From positions 43,384,873 through 43,448,872 of the forward strand of contig JACGWO010000003.1 in assembly GCA_034509735.1 (NCBI GenBank): a stretch of DNA of 64,000 nt. Reading direction: 5' to 3'. The stretch is from Sesamum alatum (Eukaryota > Streptophyta > Magnoliopsida > Lamiales > Pedaliaceae). The first letter of the stretch is position 1. Every line of letters starts with the position of its first letter. Shown here piece by piece: positions 1-10,354 of the stretch. The notes below the pieces were generated by a model. It was not told the origin of the DNA. It ran no database searches and saw only the letters and a list, made by a program, of their open reading frames with translations. A program made the position numbers and the translations under genes.

Positions 1-2735
1 CATTAAATAGATTTTAACATCGTCCATCCACGACGCTAGGCTGACCTGATACACTTCACCTGTTCCGCCTTCCTTCCCTTCCCTTTGTACTCGCAGTAAC
101 GTGATATGCGGGGTATTTACGTCCTGCATCCCTCCCCCCATTCGTGCTAGCATGTCCGCTTGAGAGTTTTGCTCCCGTGGGATCAGCACGAGCTCGCAGA
201 ATTCGAATCGCGCCATCCTTGCTTTTACCATTCTTAGCATTCGGATCATTTTGTTATCTTTGGCCTCGTATCCTCCCGTGGCTTGTTCCACTACCAATTT
301 TGAATCGGTGTGCGCCATGATTTTTCGGGCCCCCAGTTCCTCGGCCATTCGCAGCCCTACTAGCAATGCCTCGTATTCAGCTTCGTTATTAGTCAAGGCC
401 CCCTCGAACGACAAGGCGAAGCATGTTTGCACTCCCTCCGGGCTGATCAGTATCACTCCTCCTCTTGTTCCCTTTTCAGCCGAGGATCCATCAACGTGCA
501 AGGTCCAAGGCGTTTCCGGGGTCTCATCGTCTTCTTTCGTTGCCTAGACCAAAAAATCCGCCAGGGCTTGCACTTTCGAGGCTGTCCGAGACTTGTATTC
601 TAGGTCGTACTCATGGAGCTCGTATGACCATTTTACCATTCGTCCTATTATTCCTCGTTCGAGAGCCTGTCGGAGCGGATGGTTTGTGAGGACCGTGATA
701 GGATGAGACAGGAAATACGGTCTCAGCTTCCGAGCTGTGTATACGAGAGCCAACACGAGTTTCTCCAAGTGCTCATATCGTGCCTCAGCCCCTTGTAGTA
801 TGTGACTAGTGTAGTATATGGGTAGGTGGGTTCCATCTTGATCTCTCACGAGTACTGAATTGGCGGCGACATGAGACAGAGCTAGGTAGACGCATAATCT
901 TTCACTTTCCAGAGGTTTAGCCAGTAAGGGGGGATTAGTTAAGTACATTTTTAATCCCTCGAACGCTTCTTGACATTCTTGGCTCCACTGGAAATTTCTC
1001 GGATTTTTCAGGACTTTGAATAAGCGCATACCTTTGTCAGCTGACCGGGATATAAATCGGCTTAACGCTGCAATTCGTCCCGTCAGCCTTTGCATTTCTT
1101 TAATCGTTCGGGGTTCTTTCATGTCTAGCACAGCTCGTATTTTATCTGGGTTGGCCTCAATGCCTCTCTGAGTGACCAGATACCCCAGGAATTTCCCCCC
1201 TTCCACCCCAAACACGCATTTCTCGGGGTTGAGTTTCATCCCATATGTCCTTAAACAATCGAAACATTCTTGCAAGTCTAGCGGGTGCTGCTCCTTCTTG
1301 TGGCTTTTGACCAGTATCTCATCGACGTAAACCTCCATATTTCTTCCTATCTGATTCGAAAAAATTTTGTTGACCAATCTTTGGTATGTGGCTCCAGCGT
1401 TTTTTAAACCAAAGGGCATGACGTCATAACAAAACAACCCCTGCTCTGTGATAAAACTGGTCTTTTCCTGATCTTCGATCGCGATTTTTATCTGGTTGTA
1501 ACCTTGATATGCATCCAACATGCTGGGTCTTTCACATCCCGAAGTGGAGTCTACAAGTTGGTCAATGCGGGGGAGCGGATACAAGTCCTTCGGGCAGGCT
1601 TTGTTCAGATCGGTGAAATCTACGCACATCCTCCACTTGCCTCCTTTCTTTGGCACGAGCACCACGTTGGAGATCCATTCTGGGAATTGCACTTCCCTGA
1701 TATGCCTGGCTTTTAGCAATCGGTCAACTTCTTCTTTTGTTATCAAATTCCGTTCTTTCCCAAGATTCCTTTTCTTTTGTTTCACCGGTCGACATCCTTC
1801 GATTACGTGTAGCTTGCNNNNNNNNNNNNNNNNNNNNNNNNNNNNNNNNNNNNNNNNNNNNNNNNNNNNNNNNNNNNNNNNNNNNNNNNNNNNNNNNNNN
1901 NNNNNNNNNNNNNNNNNNNNNNNNNNNNNNNNNNNNNNNNNNNNNNNNNNNNNNNNNNNNNNNNNNNNNNNNNNNNNNNNNNNNNNNNNNNNNNNNNNNN
2001 NNNNNNNNNNNNNNNNNNNNNNNNNNNNNNNNNNNNNNNNNNNNNNNNNNNNNNNNNNNNNNNNNNNNNNNNNNNNNNNNNNNNNNNNNNNNNNNNNNNN
2101 NNNNNNNNNNNNNNNNNNNNNNNNNNNNNNNNNNNNNNNNNNNNNNNNNNNNNNNNNNNNNNNNNNNNNNNNNNNNNNNNNNNNNNNNNNNNNNNNNNNN
2201 NNNNNNNNNNNNNNNNNNNNNNNNNNNNNNNNNNNNNNNNNNNNNNNNNNNNNNNNNNNNNNNNNNNNNNNNNNNNNNNNNNNNNNNNNNNNNNNNNNNN
2301 NNNNNNNNNNNNNNNNNTTGTGCTCGATAATATCGGCATTTATCCCCGGGGATCGTCCTTTCTCCCATTCGAACACGTCACTATTCTTTCACAATAGTTG
2401 AAGCAGCGCGTTTTCTTCCTTAATGGGTAAGAAGTTTCCCACTCGTATGACTTTATCCGGGTGACCCCCTCCTAGCCGGATTTCCCTCGTTTCTTCATCA
2501 GGTCATATCTTCTGGTTTTCTTCCTCATGTACCCCTTCGACGGACAATTGTTTTAGGGCTTGGTTTCGGCATTCCCGTGCGCGTATCTGATCTCCTCGTA
2601 TTTCTCCCACCCCGAGCGGGGTTGGAAACTTCATCTTTAAGCAGGATGTCGATACTGCTGCATGGACTGCGTTTAGCATGGGTCTCCCCAGTATTACGTT
2701 GTACCCGGCTTGGGGCGAATCAACTACAAGGAATT
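1..2735 (-). pseudogene. gypsy pol: RT, RNase H and second RNase H, broken
   Basis: One reading frame (minus strand, codons starting at positions 1 modulo 3) runs from about 2735 to the window start. It carries the end of the protease region (GYNVILGRP near 2700), the linker to RT, RT proper (MCVDFTDLNKACPKD and MPFGLKNAGATYQRLVNKIF are recognisable), RNase H ending in ALADFLV, and then an archaeal-type RNase H with VDGSS, NNEAEYEAL and TDSKLVVEQ blocks between 480 and 250. Stops at 2503-2505 (TGA), 2389-2391 (TGA) and 544-546 (TAG) break it. The two TGA stops fit CGA-to-TGA and the TAG fits CAG-to-TAG (inference). The RT box reads YVDE at 1318-1329 where YVDD is expected, so the second catalytic aspartate is lost. 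Confidence 0.92.
1818..2317. other. assembly gap, exactly 500 N
   Basis: A run of exactly 500 N inside the gypsy RT region. The round number suggests a nominal gap size. The reading frame is the same on both sides. Confidence 0.99.
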
Positions 2736-4516
2736 TGCTATATGCATTCGAGTCATTGGTTCTTCTCCCAGAGTTATGGGTAACACTGCTTCCCCTCTCG
2801 TTCGTATAGTACTCCCTTCAAAGCCCATTAACATGACTGATTGTGGTTTGATGACCTCCTCTAGTCCCATTTCTTGCAGTGCCCCCATGAAAAGGATATC
2901 CACGGAGCTGCCGCTGTCCACCAGGATTCTTCGTACTTCTATATTAGATATGATAGCACTTATCACCAAAGCGTCCTCGTGGGGGAACATAACCCCTTGT
3001 CGGTCCTCGTCTATAAAGGTAAGGGGGATCGTATGTTTTTGAATATTTTCCCCGGGTCGTATCCCCATGATGCATCCATACACGAGCTCTCGAACGTGTC
3101 TCTTCCGAGCCAATCGTGTGCAACCTCCGTATCCTCCTTCGATGATGCTTACTATTTTCCTTTGCGTCCCATTATTCCTCCCCTGAGGGCTTGCCCCTTC
3201 ATCCATCCTTCTCTTTCCCTTTTCTCTTTCAGTTGGAGCGATACCGCCCTCTTCCTTTATGTATCCTAATCGTGCGAACCGCTCGATCTCGTCTCGTAAT
3301 TGGCGACATTCCTTGGTGGTGTGTCCCCTATCTCTGTGAAAATCGCAGTATCTGGATGATTTTTGCCTTCTTTCCTCCTTCCTCATTCTAGCAGGCCATC
3401 GGAGGTGTTCACTTTTTTCTATACTTCTTAGTGTTTGCTTTTGCGTCATTCTTTGCGTGATGTATACTTGCGCCCTGCGTCTACCTTCTAGGCGACGGTG
3501 TGGCCCCTCTTCCCTTCTCCTTTCCTTTCCGTGCTGGCGATATCCCCGAAGTTTTCGCAACTCTTCTATATGGATAAACTTCTCGGCCCTGATCAAGAGT
3601 TCCTCCCAACTGGAAGCTGGTTCCCCAATGAGGGAGTCAGCTAAGCCTCCATTCTTCAGCCCTTGGGCAATAATACTTGATAAGAGCTCTGGACTTATAT
3701 TGGGTGTATCCATAATCTCGTCTGCAATTCTTTGCATGTAGTTCTTAAGGGGTTCTCCTTCTTCCTGGATTATTGTGAAGAGATGCCCCAGAGTCTTCGG
3801 GTATCTCTTATTTCCTGCGAAATGGTGTATGAAGCTTTGAGCCAGTTGTTTGAATGTCCCAATAGATCCTTGGGTGAGCTGTGAGAACCATGTCTGGGCT
3901 CGTCCTACTAGCGTGGTACCAAATATTTTGCATAGTAATGCATCACTAGGGCTAACCAGGTCCATTGTTGCGAGGAATTGATCCAGGTGGTCTCTTGGGT
4001 CCCCTTTTTCTCCCCCGTAGCAAGCGACTTGTAGAATCCGCGTCCCCGGAGGTACCGGTTCATTCAATATTTCTTCGAAAAAGGGATTCCCTCTGGTGAA
4101 ATTTGTGGGGGGTTTTATTGCGGGTTTTAGCTCAGCCACCTCTCGTCGTGGCTCATCTACGTCCGGATGATCCACGAAGCATCCTTTGTCAAGATCCTTT
4201 TTGGGTGATGGTGCCCTGCTACTCCAAACGGAGTCTCTCCCTGTTTTCTCTTCCTGACGGGGGCTTCGTTGAACCTGATTCCTTGGTCCCTGCCTTCTTC
4301 TTCCGTTGGTCATGAGAGCAGCCTCCGCCCCCCTTCGAACGGCTTCTTCCAATAGCCTTTCGAGATCGTCCATTTTTACATACGGGGACTGCGCCGAGGA
4401 CCTGGAGATCCTTTCTAAGGCATGGAAGTCCGTGTTGGGTTTCGATGGCAACGCGTTCTCCGAGTTTTTTTTTCCTGGTTTTCTCCTGATCCTAGAAGGA
4501 CCCTTTTTCTTACCAT
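2724..4516 (-). pseudogene. gypsy gag and aspartic protease
   Basis: An open frame 4451-2724 encodes a retrotransposon gag domain (DPRDHLDQFLATMDL, then a TWFSQL block, then GNKRYPKTLGHLF), a Cys/His region YCDFHRDRGHTTKEC, and a retropepsin-like motif LVDSGSSVDILF near the C terminus. The first ATG in that frame is 4373. A better placed ATG lies at 4516, just after the primer site, but in another frame. A run of nine A (minus strand, 4473-4465) separates the two frames, and one base fewer would join them. The frame closes at 2724 (TAG), while the protease continues in the next frame from about 2735. Gag would form the virus-like particle and the protease would cut the polyprotein. Confidence 0.9.
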
Positions 4517-4532
4517 TTCTCCTGACCTAAGT

Positions 4533-4552
4533 ATTCCCACAGACGATGCCAA
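4533..4552 (-). other. primer-binding site of gypsy element
   Basis: The minus strand reads TTGGCATCGTCTGTGGGAAT directly after the LTR. It closely resembles the TTGGCGCCGTCTGTGGGAA form common just after the 5' LTR in plant Tat-type elements. Confidence 0.75.
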
Positions 4553-4554
4553 TT

Positions 4555-5078
4555 TGATATTGTGCGATCTTATTATACTCAGTATGTATTCTGGAAAAAA
4601 CCTGCCTCTCTTTTTGATGAGGGGCGTATTTATAATCAGGCTTGAGGAAGGAGGAGGATACGCTCAATCATCCTCGTAGCATATCTTTTGCTTGATCCCT
4701 TTTAGGGTTTTCTTGGATTTCGGGGGATACTGTCGGACCTGTGTCTCTTTCCCCTTGGACTCATACGAGGTCTTCTTTTGAAGGGTCCTTCGTAGCTTTC
4801 CTCTTTAGATTGATATGAGATTTTCTCTTGAATTAATTTGAGGCAGCATCCTCGTAGCATATCTTTTGCTTGATCCCTGTTAGGATTTTTCTCGGGTTTC
4901 GGGAGATATTGTCGGACCCGTGTCTCTTTCTCCTTGGGCTCATACGAGGTCTTCTTTTGAAGGGTCCTTCGTAGCTTTTCTCTTTTAGCCCCCGTCGTAT
5001 TCCTATCTTCTGCCTTGGGACCTCCCTTGTATCCTTTCCTCGTTCGGCCCCCTTCGTATCCCTTATCTTTTGCCCACA
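4555..5078 (-). repeat. 5' LTR of the gypsy element (524 bp)
   Basis: Bounded on the minus strand by TGTGGGCAAAAG (from 5078) and a terminal CA at 4556-4555 next to the primer site. It contains two related blocks of about 130 bp, near 4671-4800 and 4849-4985, offset by 178 bp; each begins TCCTCGTAGCATATC on the plus strand. The 3' LTR is outside the window, so the ends rest on the TG/CA dinucleotides and the primer site only. Confidence 0.7.
4627..4634 (-). promoter_or_regulatory. LTR TATA box
   Basis: The minus strand reads TATAAATA about 75 bp before the LTR 3' end, the expected place for the U3/R promoter of an LTR element. Confidence 0.6.
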
Positions 5079-5705
5079 TCAATTGGAATATTCCATTCTT
5101 TATAATTTAGATTCCGTTAAATCTAACTGTCAAGGACATTAGGACAGATTTAAAAATGAGAGACTACTAAAGTGCATTTGAAAGATAATGGACTAAACTA
5201 AGATAAAAATAAGAGATAGGAAACTAACAACAAGATTGGCCTATACAATAAATGCAATAGAAAATATAACTTATAGATATTAAATATCTTAATATTTGTA
5301 TTTACAAGAAATAGTAATTTTATATATGATTAATACATATTTAATTGGTTATAATTATTAATTAACAAATAATTTATAACTAAAAACTTAACAGTACATT
5401 ACTACTTAAGATATTTTCTTCAAATTTTTAATTCAGTATAAAATCGAATTGAACCAAAATAAGTTTGATTTTTATCGAATCAAATCCAACATTTCGATTC
5501 GGTATTCAGTACGTCATTTCAACTTTCGGTTTACCGAACTTTTGATTGGATTTGACTTGGTTAATCAAAATAAACACCCCTAGTATTTAGAGAGATTTAG
5601 ACATATTTCTAGTAAAATTAATCCCCCAAATGTATATATATGCACTAGGGTCCCCTTTACTTTAGTGGTCGAGACAATTATATGATTAAGAAATGTGTGG
5701 TTAAG
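5079..5705. other. AT-rich intergenic DNA with one hAT-type end
   Basis: No gene seen. Around 5440-5582 there is a block rich in AACCGA/TCGGTT-like motifs ending in AAATAAACACCCCTAG, which resembles the right end of a non-autonomous hAT element. No matching left end was found. Confidence 0.4.
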
Positions 5706-5985
5706 AAGGTGTTTGGCTAAGATTATTTAAAAGATTTTATAAATTCATATATCTTATAAGATTTTATATTTTATTTAAAAATAAGTTCATTAATTGTTTG
5801 GATAAAATAAAATTATAAAATTTATATAATGTTAGTAATGGGAAATATATAATTAATTTGAAGAAATTTATTAGGATGTTGAAAATAATTTAGCAATTCA
5901 TTATTTTTAAAGAGCCTTTATGCTCATAACATCTTAATTTTAGAACTTATAAGCTATTTTTCTAAAAAGTTTATCAAACACTTCG
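5706..5985. repeat. degenerate MITE with long inverted ends
   Basis: The left end GAAGGTGTTTGGCTAAGATT and the right end TTTATCAAACACTTC are imperfect inverted repeats around an AT-rich core of about 280 bp. The family was not identified and no clear target duplication was seen. Related half-palindromic sequence occurs at 60080-60240. Confidence 0.4.
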
Positions 5986-7963
5986 TAACACTTTATAAAA
6001 TGTTTTAAAAAATTATAAGCTCACTGAAACACAGTCTGAATGTGGGATCGACTGTTTAGGATATATAATATTATATGTAGGGTTAAATAATTTTTAATCT
6101 TGTAATGTTGCATTTTGACATTTTTATTCTTTATCTTCCGAGTGTTGCATCCCTAATTTGGTAAAACAAAATCCCTAATTACCTCCATCCCATCGCATAA
6201 TCAAAGAAAAATAGTGTGTTTGTCGATCGCAGACGCGGGGACTATGGTGATGAAAAGACTTGCTCAGCCTGTGGGTTTGCCCCATGTTTTTACCGTAAGT
6301 GGCTTCATTTTTTTTTATTAAAAATAAAAATATATTCTTGCTTATTTTAGAATGTATATATGTGCTTTGATTCTTGTAAAGAAGTATGTTTCTTGTTTAT
6401 TTTATGGGTATAAGAATTTTTTAGTATGCCCCCTAATGTTGCTCGAAAAGTGCAAAGTTTTTTGTTTTAATATTGTGCATATGTATATTTTTTTTAGTGA
6501 TTGTTCTCTTTCTCTATCCTTATTGAACAGACCTAGATAGTGATTTTGCAACCCTGAATGTGTATTTTAAGGGTCAGGCTGCGCATGTTCCCGAAACCAA
6601 ATATGTTGATGGTAGTGTAGTGAAGTTTGATTTTGTGTGTGCTAATGAATGATATGTGGTGTGATAGTGCTAAGATTAGAAAGAATAGAAGATATAACAT
6701 AATTATTAACAGAGAGTGTAAGTTATTGATCGATAGCAATGACCTAAGGAAAGAATATAAAATAGATTTGTGGACAGAGAAGAATTTATTTATTTTGATA
6801 GTTGTGAAGGGGATGAGGGTGAAGGGGTTGAAGGTGATGAGATGATAGATAGTGATTATGAAATGGGGAAGGAAACAATGAAGAAATGTTAATAGAAATA
6901 GAAATTGTGGAAAAGATTGCAATGGAAAATGTGGAGGATGAAATTGCTTCTAGTGAGGGGGAGGAAATTAATGTAATTGACAATGATAGTGATTTGGATG
7001 TGCACAGATATTCTGAATTGGGTGAGGGGGATGGGCATACAAATCCTCTTTTTAACTCAGAAGATATTTTTGACCAAACATTTGAATTGGGAATGATGTT
7101 TAGTAATAAAGGTTAGTTCAAAAAAGTTATCTATTCACATGTTATTAAGACAAAGAAAATAATCAAATTCACAAAAAAAAAAAAAATGACAAAATAAAGA
7201 TGTATGCAAAATGTGGCAATGATGAATGTGAGTGGAAAATGCATGCAATTAAGTTGAAAGATGAGGAAACCGTTCAAACAAATCTGTATAATCCTCATCA
7301 TTCTTGCCCACATATTTTCAATGTTAAAAATATTAAGCCAGATTGGTTGAAAGATAAGTCCCTGCAAAAGTTTAAGTCTGGCCATAAAAAGAAGGGTTTG
7401 AGGTTGACATTATAAATAAACTAAGAGTGAATGTATCAAAAAAATCAAGTCTATAGAGCTAAGAGAACATATTTAAAAGCCATTGAGGGGAGCCTTAATT
7501 ATCGATACACAAGGTTATGGGGTGTATGCTGAGGAGGTTAGAGCTACAAACCCTGGTTTTACTGTTATTTTGGGTACTGAAGATCAAGAAAGGGAGCATA
7601 GGTTAAGTAGAATACATGTATATTTTGGTGGTCTAAAAGTAGGGTTCAGATCTTGTTTTAGGCCTATAATTGGGGTAAATGAGTGTCATTCTGAAGGCCC
7701 TCATGGATGTATTCTTTTGACAGCAATTGGTGTGGTCCCCAGTAACAACTTGTTTCAATTGCTTATGCTACTGTTAACAAAGAATGTAGAGATACATATG
7801 AGTGGTTTTTTTTATAATTCTTAAACATGATTTGAACATAGTTAGACAAGAAGAATTCACTTTGATGTCTGACAAGCATAAAGGGTCTTATGCAAGTATT
7901 TGATGAAGTGTTCCCAGGGTCTAATCACAAGTTTTGTGCTACGCACTTGCATTGCAATTTTAA

Positions 7964-8388
7964 GGGTGAACTACGATCACCTTCCCTGAGGTTTGGTATA
8001 ATTACAAATATCATATCGTTGTTTCAAAAATTATAAACACCCCCCTCCCCCATGAGGTTTGTAATTTTTAACCAAGGGCCTGAAATGGTCCATTTTGCCC
8101 TATTTAAATTGTAGAAAAACCGTCGAGGTAAATTACATTATTGCTCCTTTGTGTAAAAAACGAAAGAAACTTCTCATTGCGCATTTTTTGTCCAAAAACA
8201 TTTAGAAAATTTTAAAATATAATTCAATTTGCATAAGGGTATTTTGGTGAGTTCACCCATATAAATAGATGAAAATGGGTTATTTATTATACGGTTACAA
8301 ACCTCAGAAGGGTATTTATAATTTTTAAAACAACGAGGGGATATCAATAATTATGTCAAACCTCCGGAGAGAGAATTGTAATTCACCC
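7964..8388. mobile_element. MITE, GGGTAAATTACA family, copy 1
   Basis: 425 bp with inverted ends (GGGTGAACTACGATCACCTT and AATTGTAATTCACCC). It is flanked by CAATTTTAA (7955-7963) and TAAATTTAA (8389-8397), a 9-bp target duplication with two differences. Long inverted ends and a 9-bp duplication fit Mutator-type MITEs. It interrupts the MULE transposase. Confidence 0.85.
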
Positions 8389-8515
8389 TAAATTTAAACA
8401 GATGGGGCTTAAGGTTTTAGCATATAAAAGAATTCTATGTGGAAAGCTGCAAAAGCTTACAATATGGGTAAATGGAAAATGTGAATGCAAGAAATGAAGA
8501 TAATTTCACAGATTG

Positions 8516-9418
8516 TAGGCATGTCAATGGGTAGGGTAAGGCCCTACCCAGTCCCATACCCTAAATATACCCAATGCTATAATTAAAGTAGAGACCCAGA
8601 CCCTATGGGTCGAGACCTGATGGGCCCAAGACCCAAATATATTGTACTAGACCCGGATCCTCGAGTCGGGTCAGCCTTTTTAATTTTTTTTTTTAAATCC
8701 TAATCAAATTTTTGTATTTCCTTCTCTACCACCAGCAACAAGTTCTCTCTCTCTCTCTTGCACAAAGATGTCATCTTAAATCTATTACACAGATCTGCCA
8801 CAAGAAAGTAAGATATCCCTCTCCTCCCTTTTCTTCTATTCAATGAGTCAAGAGAAAAAAAAAATAACCTTAAATCATTTAGCCAAATCAATTACCCTCT
8901 CTGAAAATAGGAACAGTAAATGGGGTCCTTCTCTACCCGATGGTCTTCTATTATTTCTCTGAAAATGGGTTTTGTTTCTCTAAAAATGGATCCTTCTCTA
9001 CCAATGTGTTCCTTTAGGAGTAAACTTGTTAAATCGGCGGTGCTTGGCGGAGCTTCAAGCGGCGGTGTTTAAAAGTAAACTTGCTTCAAGTGGCACATCT
9101 GAAAGGAGCTTCAAGCGGCGCTTGGCGGCGGTGGGTTTGAGATCAACGACGCTTGGCGGCGGCGGCGGTGGGTTTGAGAGCGACGACGGCGGGTTGAAGA
9201 CTTGGAGTGCAAGAAACATATTTCATTTTAATATAATGGGTATTGTGTTGAGAAGGAAATTAGGGAAATAATGGGTATGGGTTGGTTATAGGTAATAACG
9301 GGTATATTACCCGACCCATACCTATTCATTTTAATTTAATGAGTTTGGGTTTGGGTATGGGTCTAAACCTATTATAACGGGTCTAGGTATAGACAAATTT
9401 GACCTATTGACAGGCCTA
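8516..9418. mobile_element. non-autonomous hAT-type element (903 bp)
   Basis: The ends TAGGCATGTCAATGGGT and ACCTATTGACAGGCCTA are inverted repeats. It is flanked by ACAGATTG (8508-8515) and ACAGGTTG (9419-9426), an 8-bp duplication with one difference, as expected for hAT. The interior carries GGGT-rich subterminal repeats and a GC-rich stretch of repeats (9036-9195, GCTTGGCGG and GCTTCAAGCGGCG). No transposase is present. Confidence 0.85.
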
Positions 9419-9526
9419 ACAGGTTGCATTTGACTCATTCAACGACGAACCACCTTCATAGTCGTCTAGGTCTCATTTCAATAAAATTGCTATATGTGAC
9501 ATGCTATTAAACAAGGTGTGTGAATC

Positions 9527-10354
9527 TCAATGGTTGGCGACCAAGGAGTTCCAAGATTCAATTTACCAAGCATGTCGAGCCCAAATAGTAAATCCCATCA
9601 TCAAGAATTGAGGATATAAATACTTAGATCTAAACCAAAATACCAAAAATTAACACAGAGTTTGTGTTTTGAACAAGTCTTTGTTTCTGGCACAATTGTC
9701 TTTTTTCTTGCCACAATTGATAACAAGTACTTTGAACTTAGTGCTTGTTGCCTTCAGTTTTCTGTTGTAAGTAGATGTTGAAATTCTGAATTTATGATAG
9801 GAAGTTTATGACAATTTTTTTTTTCATTTTCATCTTGTGTTAGAGTATTTTTTATTTGATGTTATCAGTTTTTTTTTCAAAATGCACCAGATCACATTCC
9901 CAGAAAATGCACAATACTTCCACATCGTCGTAGAAATTTTGCCCCAAAATAAAAAGACTTAATGATAATTCCAACTTATATAAGCAAAACATTAGAAAAA
10001 AAAATTAACTATTGCCTACACTTTTAATGGTTATGGATTAAAAGCCATAATAAATAACTATTATTAGCAATGGTTAAATAAATCCGATCCAAAAACTTAG
10101 TCTATCCACCATGAAAAATAAATTCATCATGGGTAAGAGCTATGGAAAATATTTTTGTCACACTCGCAAAAATCGTTGTTTCGTCGTGGTCAATAATTAT
10201 TTACTACGACTATTTATTCTAACCATAAATGGTATATGTCTTCTAGTTAAGTACATACAACTTACATAAAAACTTACGATAATTCGAGATTTATCCTGGT
10301 ACAAATTGATTAAAAAAAAAAAAAAAAACTATGAGTAACCATATTATGCAATCT
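9527..10354. other. AT-rich intergenic DNA with a CACTA-like remnant
   Basis: No gene seen. About 9985-10243 contains the CCATGG/GGTTATGG-type subterminal motifs found in the CACTA-type MITEs at 28420 and 28801, in inverse orientation and without clean ends. Confidence 0.4.

Larger units (their letters stand above)
1..5078 (-). mobile_element. Ty3/gypsy LTR retrotransposon, Tat-type, 3' part outside window
   Basis: Read on the minus strand the order is LTR (5078-4555), primer-binding site (about 4552-4533), gag and protease (4516-2724), reverse transcriptase with RNase H (about 2735-547), then a second, archaeal-type RNase H (540-1). Integrase and the 3' LTR would lie before position 1. The dual RNase H arrangement is characteristic of the plant Tat lineage, which is the basis for that call. 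The copy is not functional as read: frameshifts near 4469 and 2740, in-frame stops at 2503-2505, 2389-2391 and 544-546, and an altered RT active site. A 500-N gap interrupts RT. Confidence 0.93.
6541..9526 (+). pseudogene. Mutator-like (MULE) transposase, broken and nested
   Basis: Protein blocks typical of plant MuDR-type transposases appear in order: an acidic N-terminal part, the DNA-binding region (NPLFNSEDIF near 7040, then MYAKCGNDECEWKMHA at 7201), and the MULE catalytic region (VYFGGLKVGFRSCFRPIIGV near 7618). These are followed by MSDKHKG near 7867, HLHCNF near 7949, WKAAKAYNMGKWKM near 8440 and RSHFNK...CDMLLNKVCES near 9470-9526. Several frameshifts and stops are present. The first DDE aspartate, in the usual GVDGCH context, is Asn here (GVNECH, codon 7678-7680). 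The coding region is further split by a MITE (7964-8388) and a hAT-type element (8516-9418). A possible leader exon ending in GTAAGT lies near 6240-6298. Confidence 0.88.

Noticed and set aside
4702..5082. 126-codon minus-strand frame rich in Lys and Arg
   Set aside because: Lies wholly within the gypsy LTR, starts at TTG and reflects the internal repeat; no protein family.
6352..6540. 62-codon plus-strand frame before the MULE
   Set aside because: Hydrophobic T-rich composition with no domain; more likely an intron of the transposase gene.
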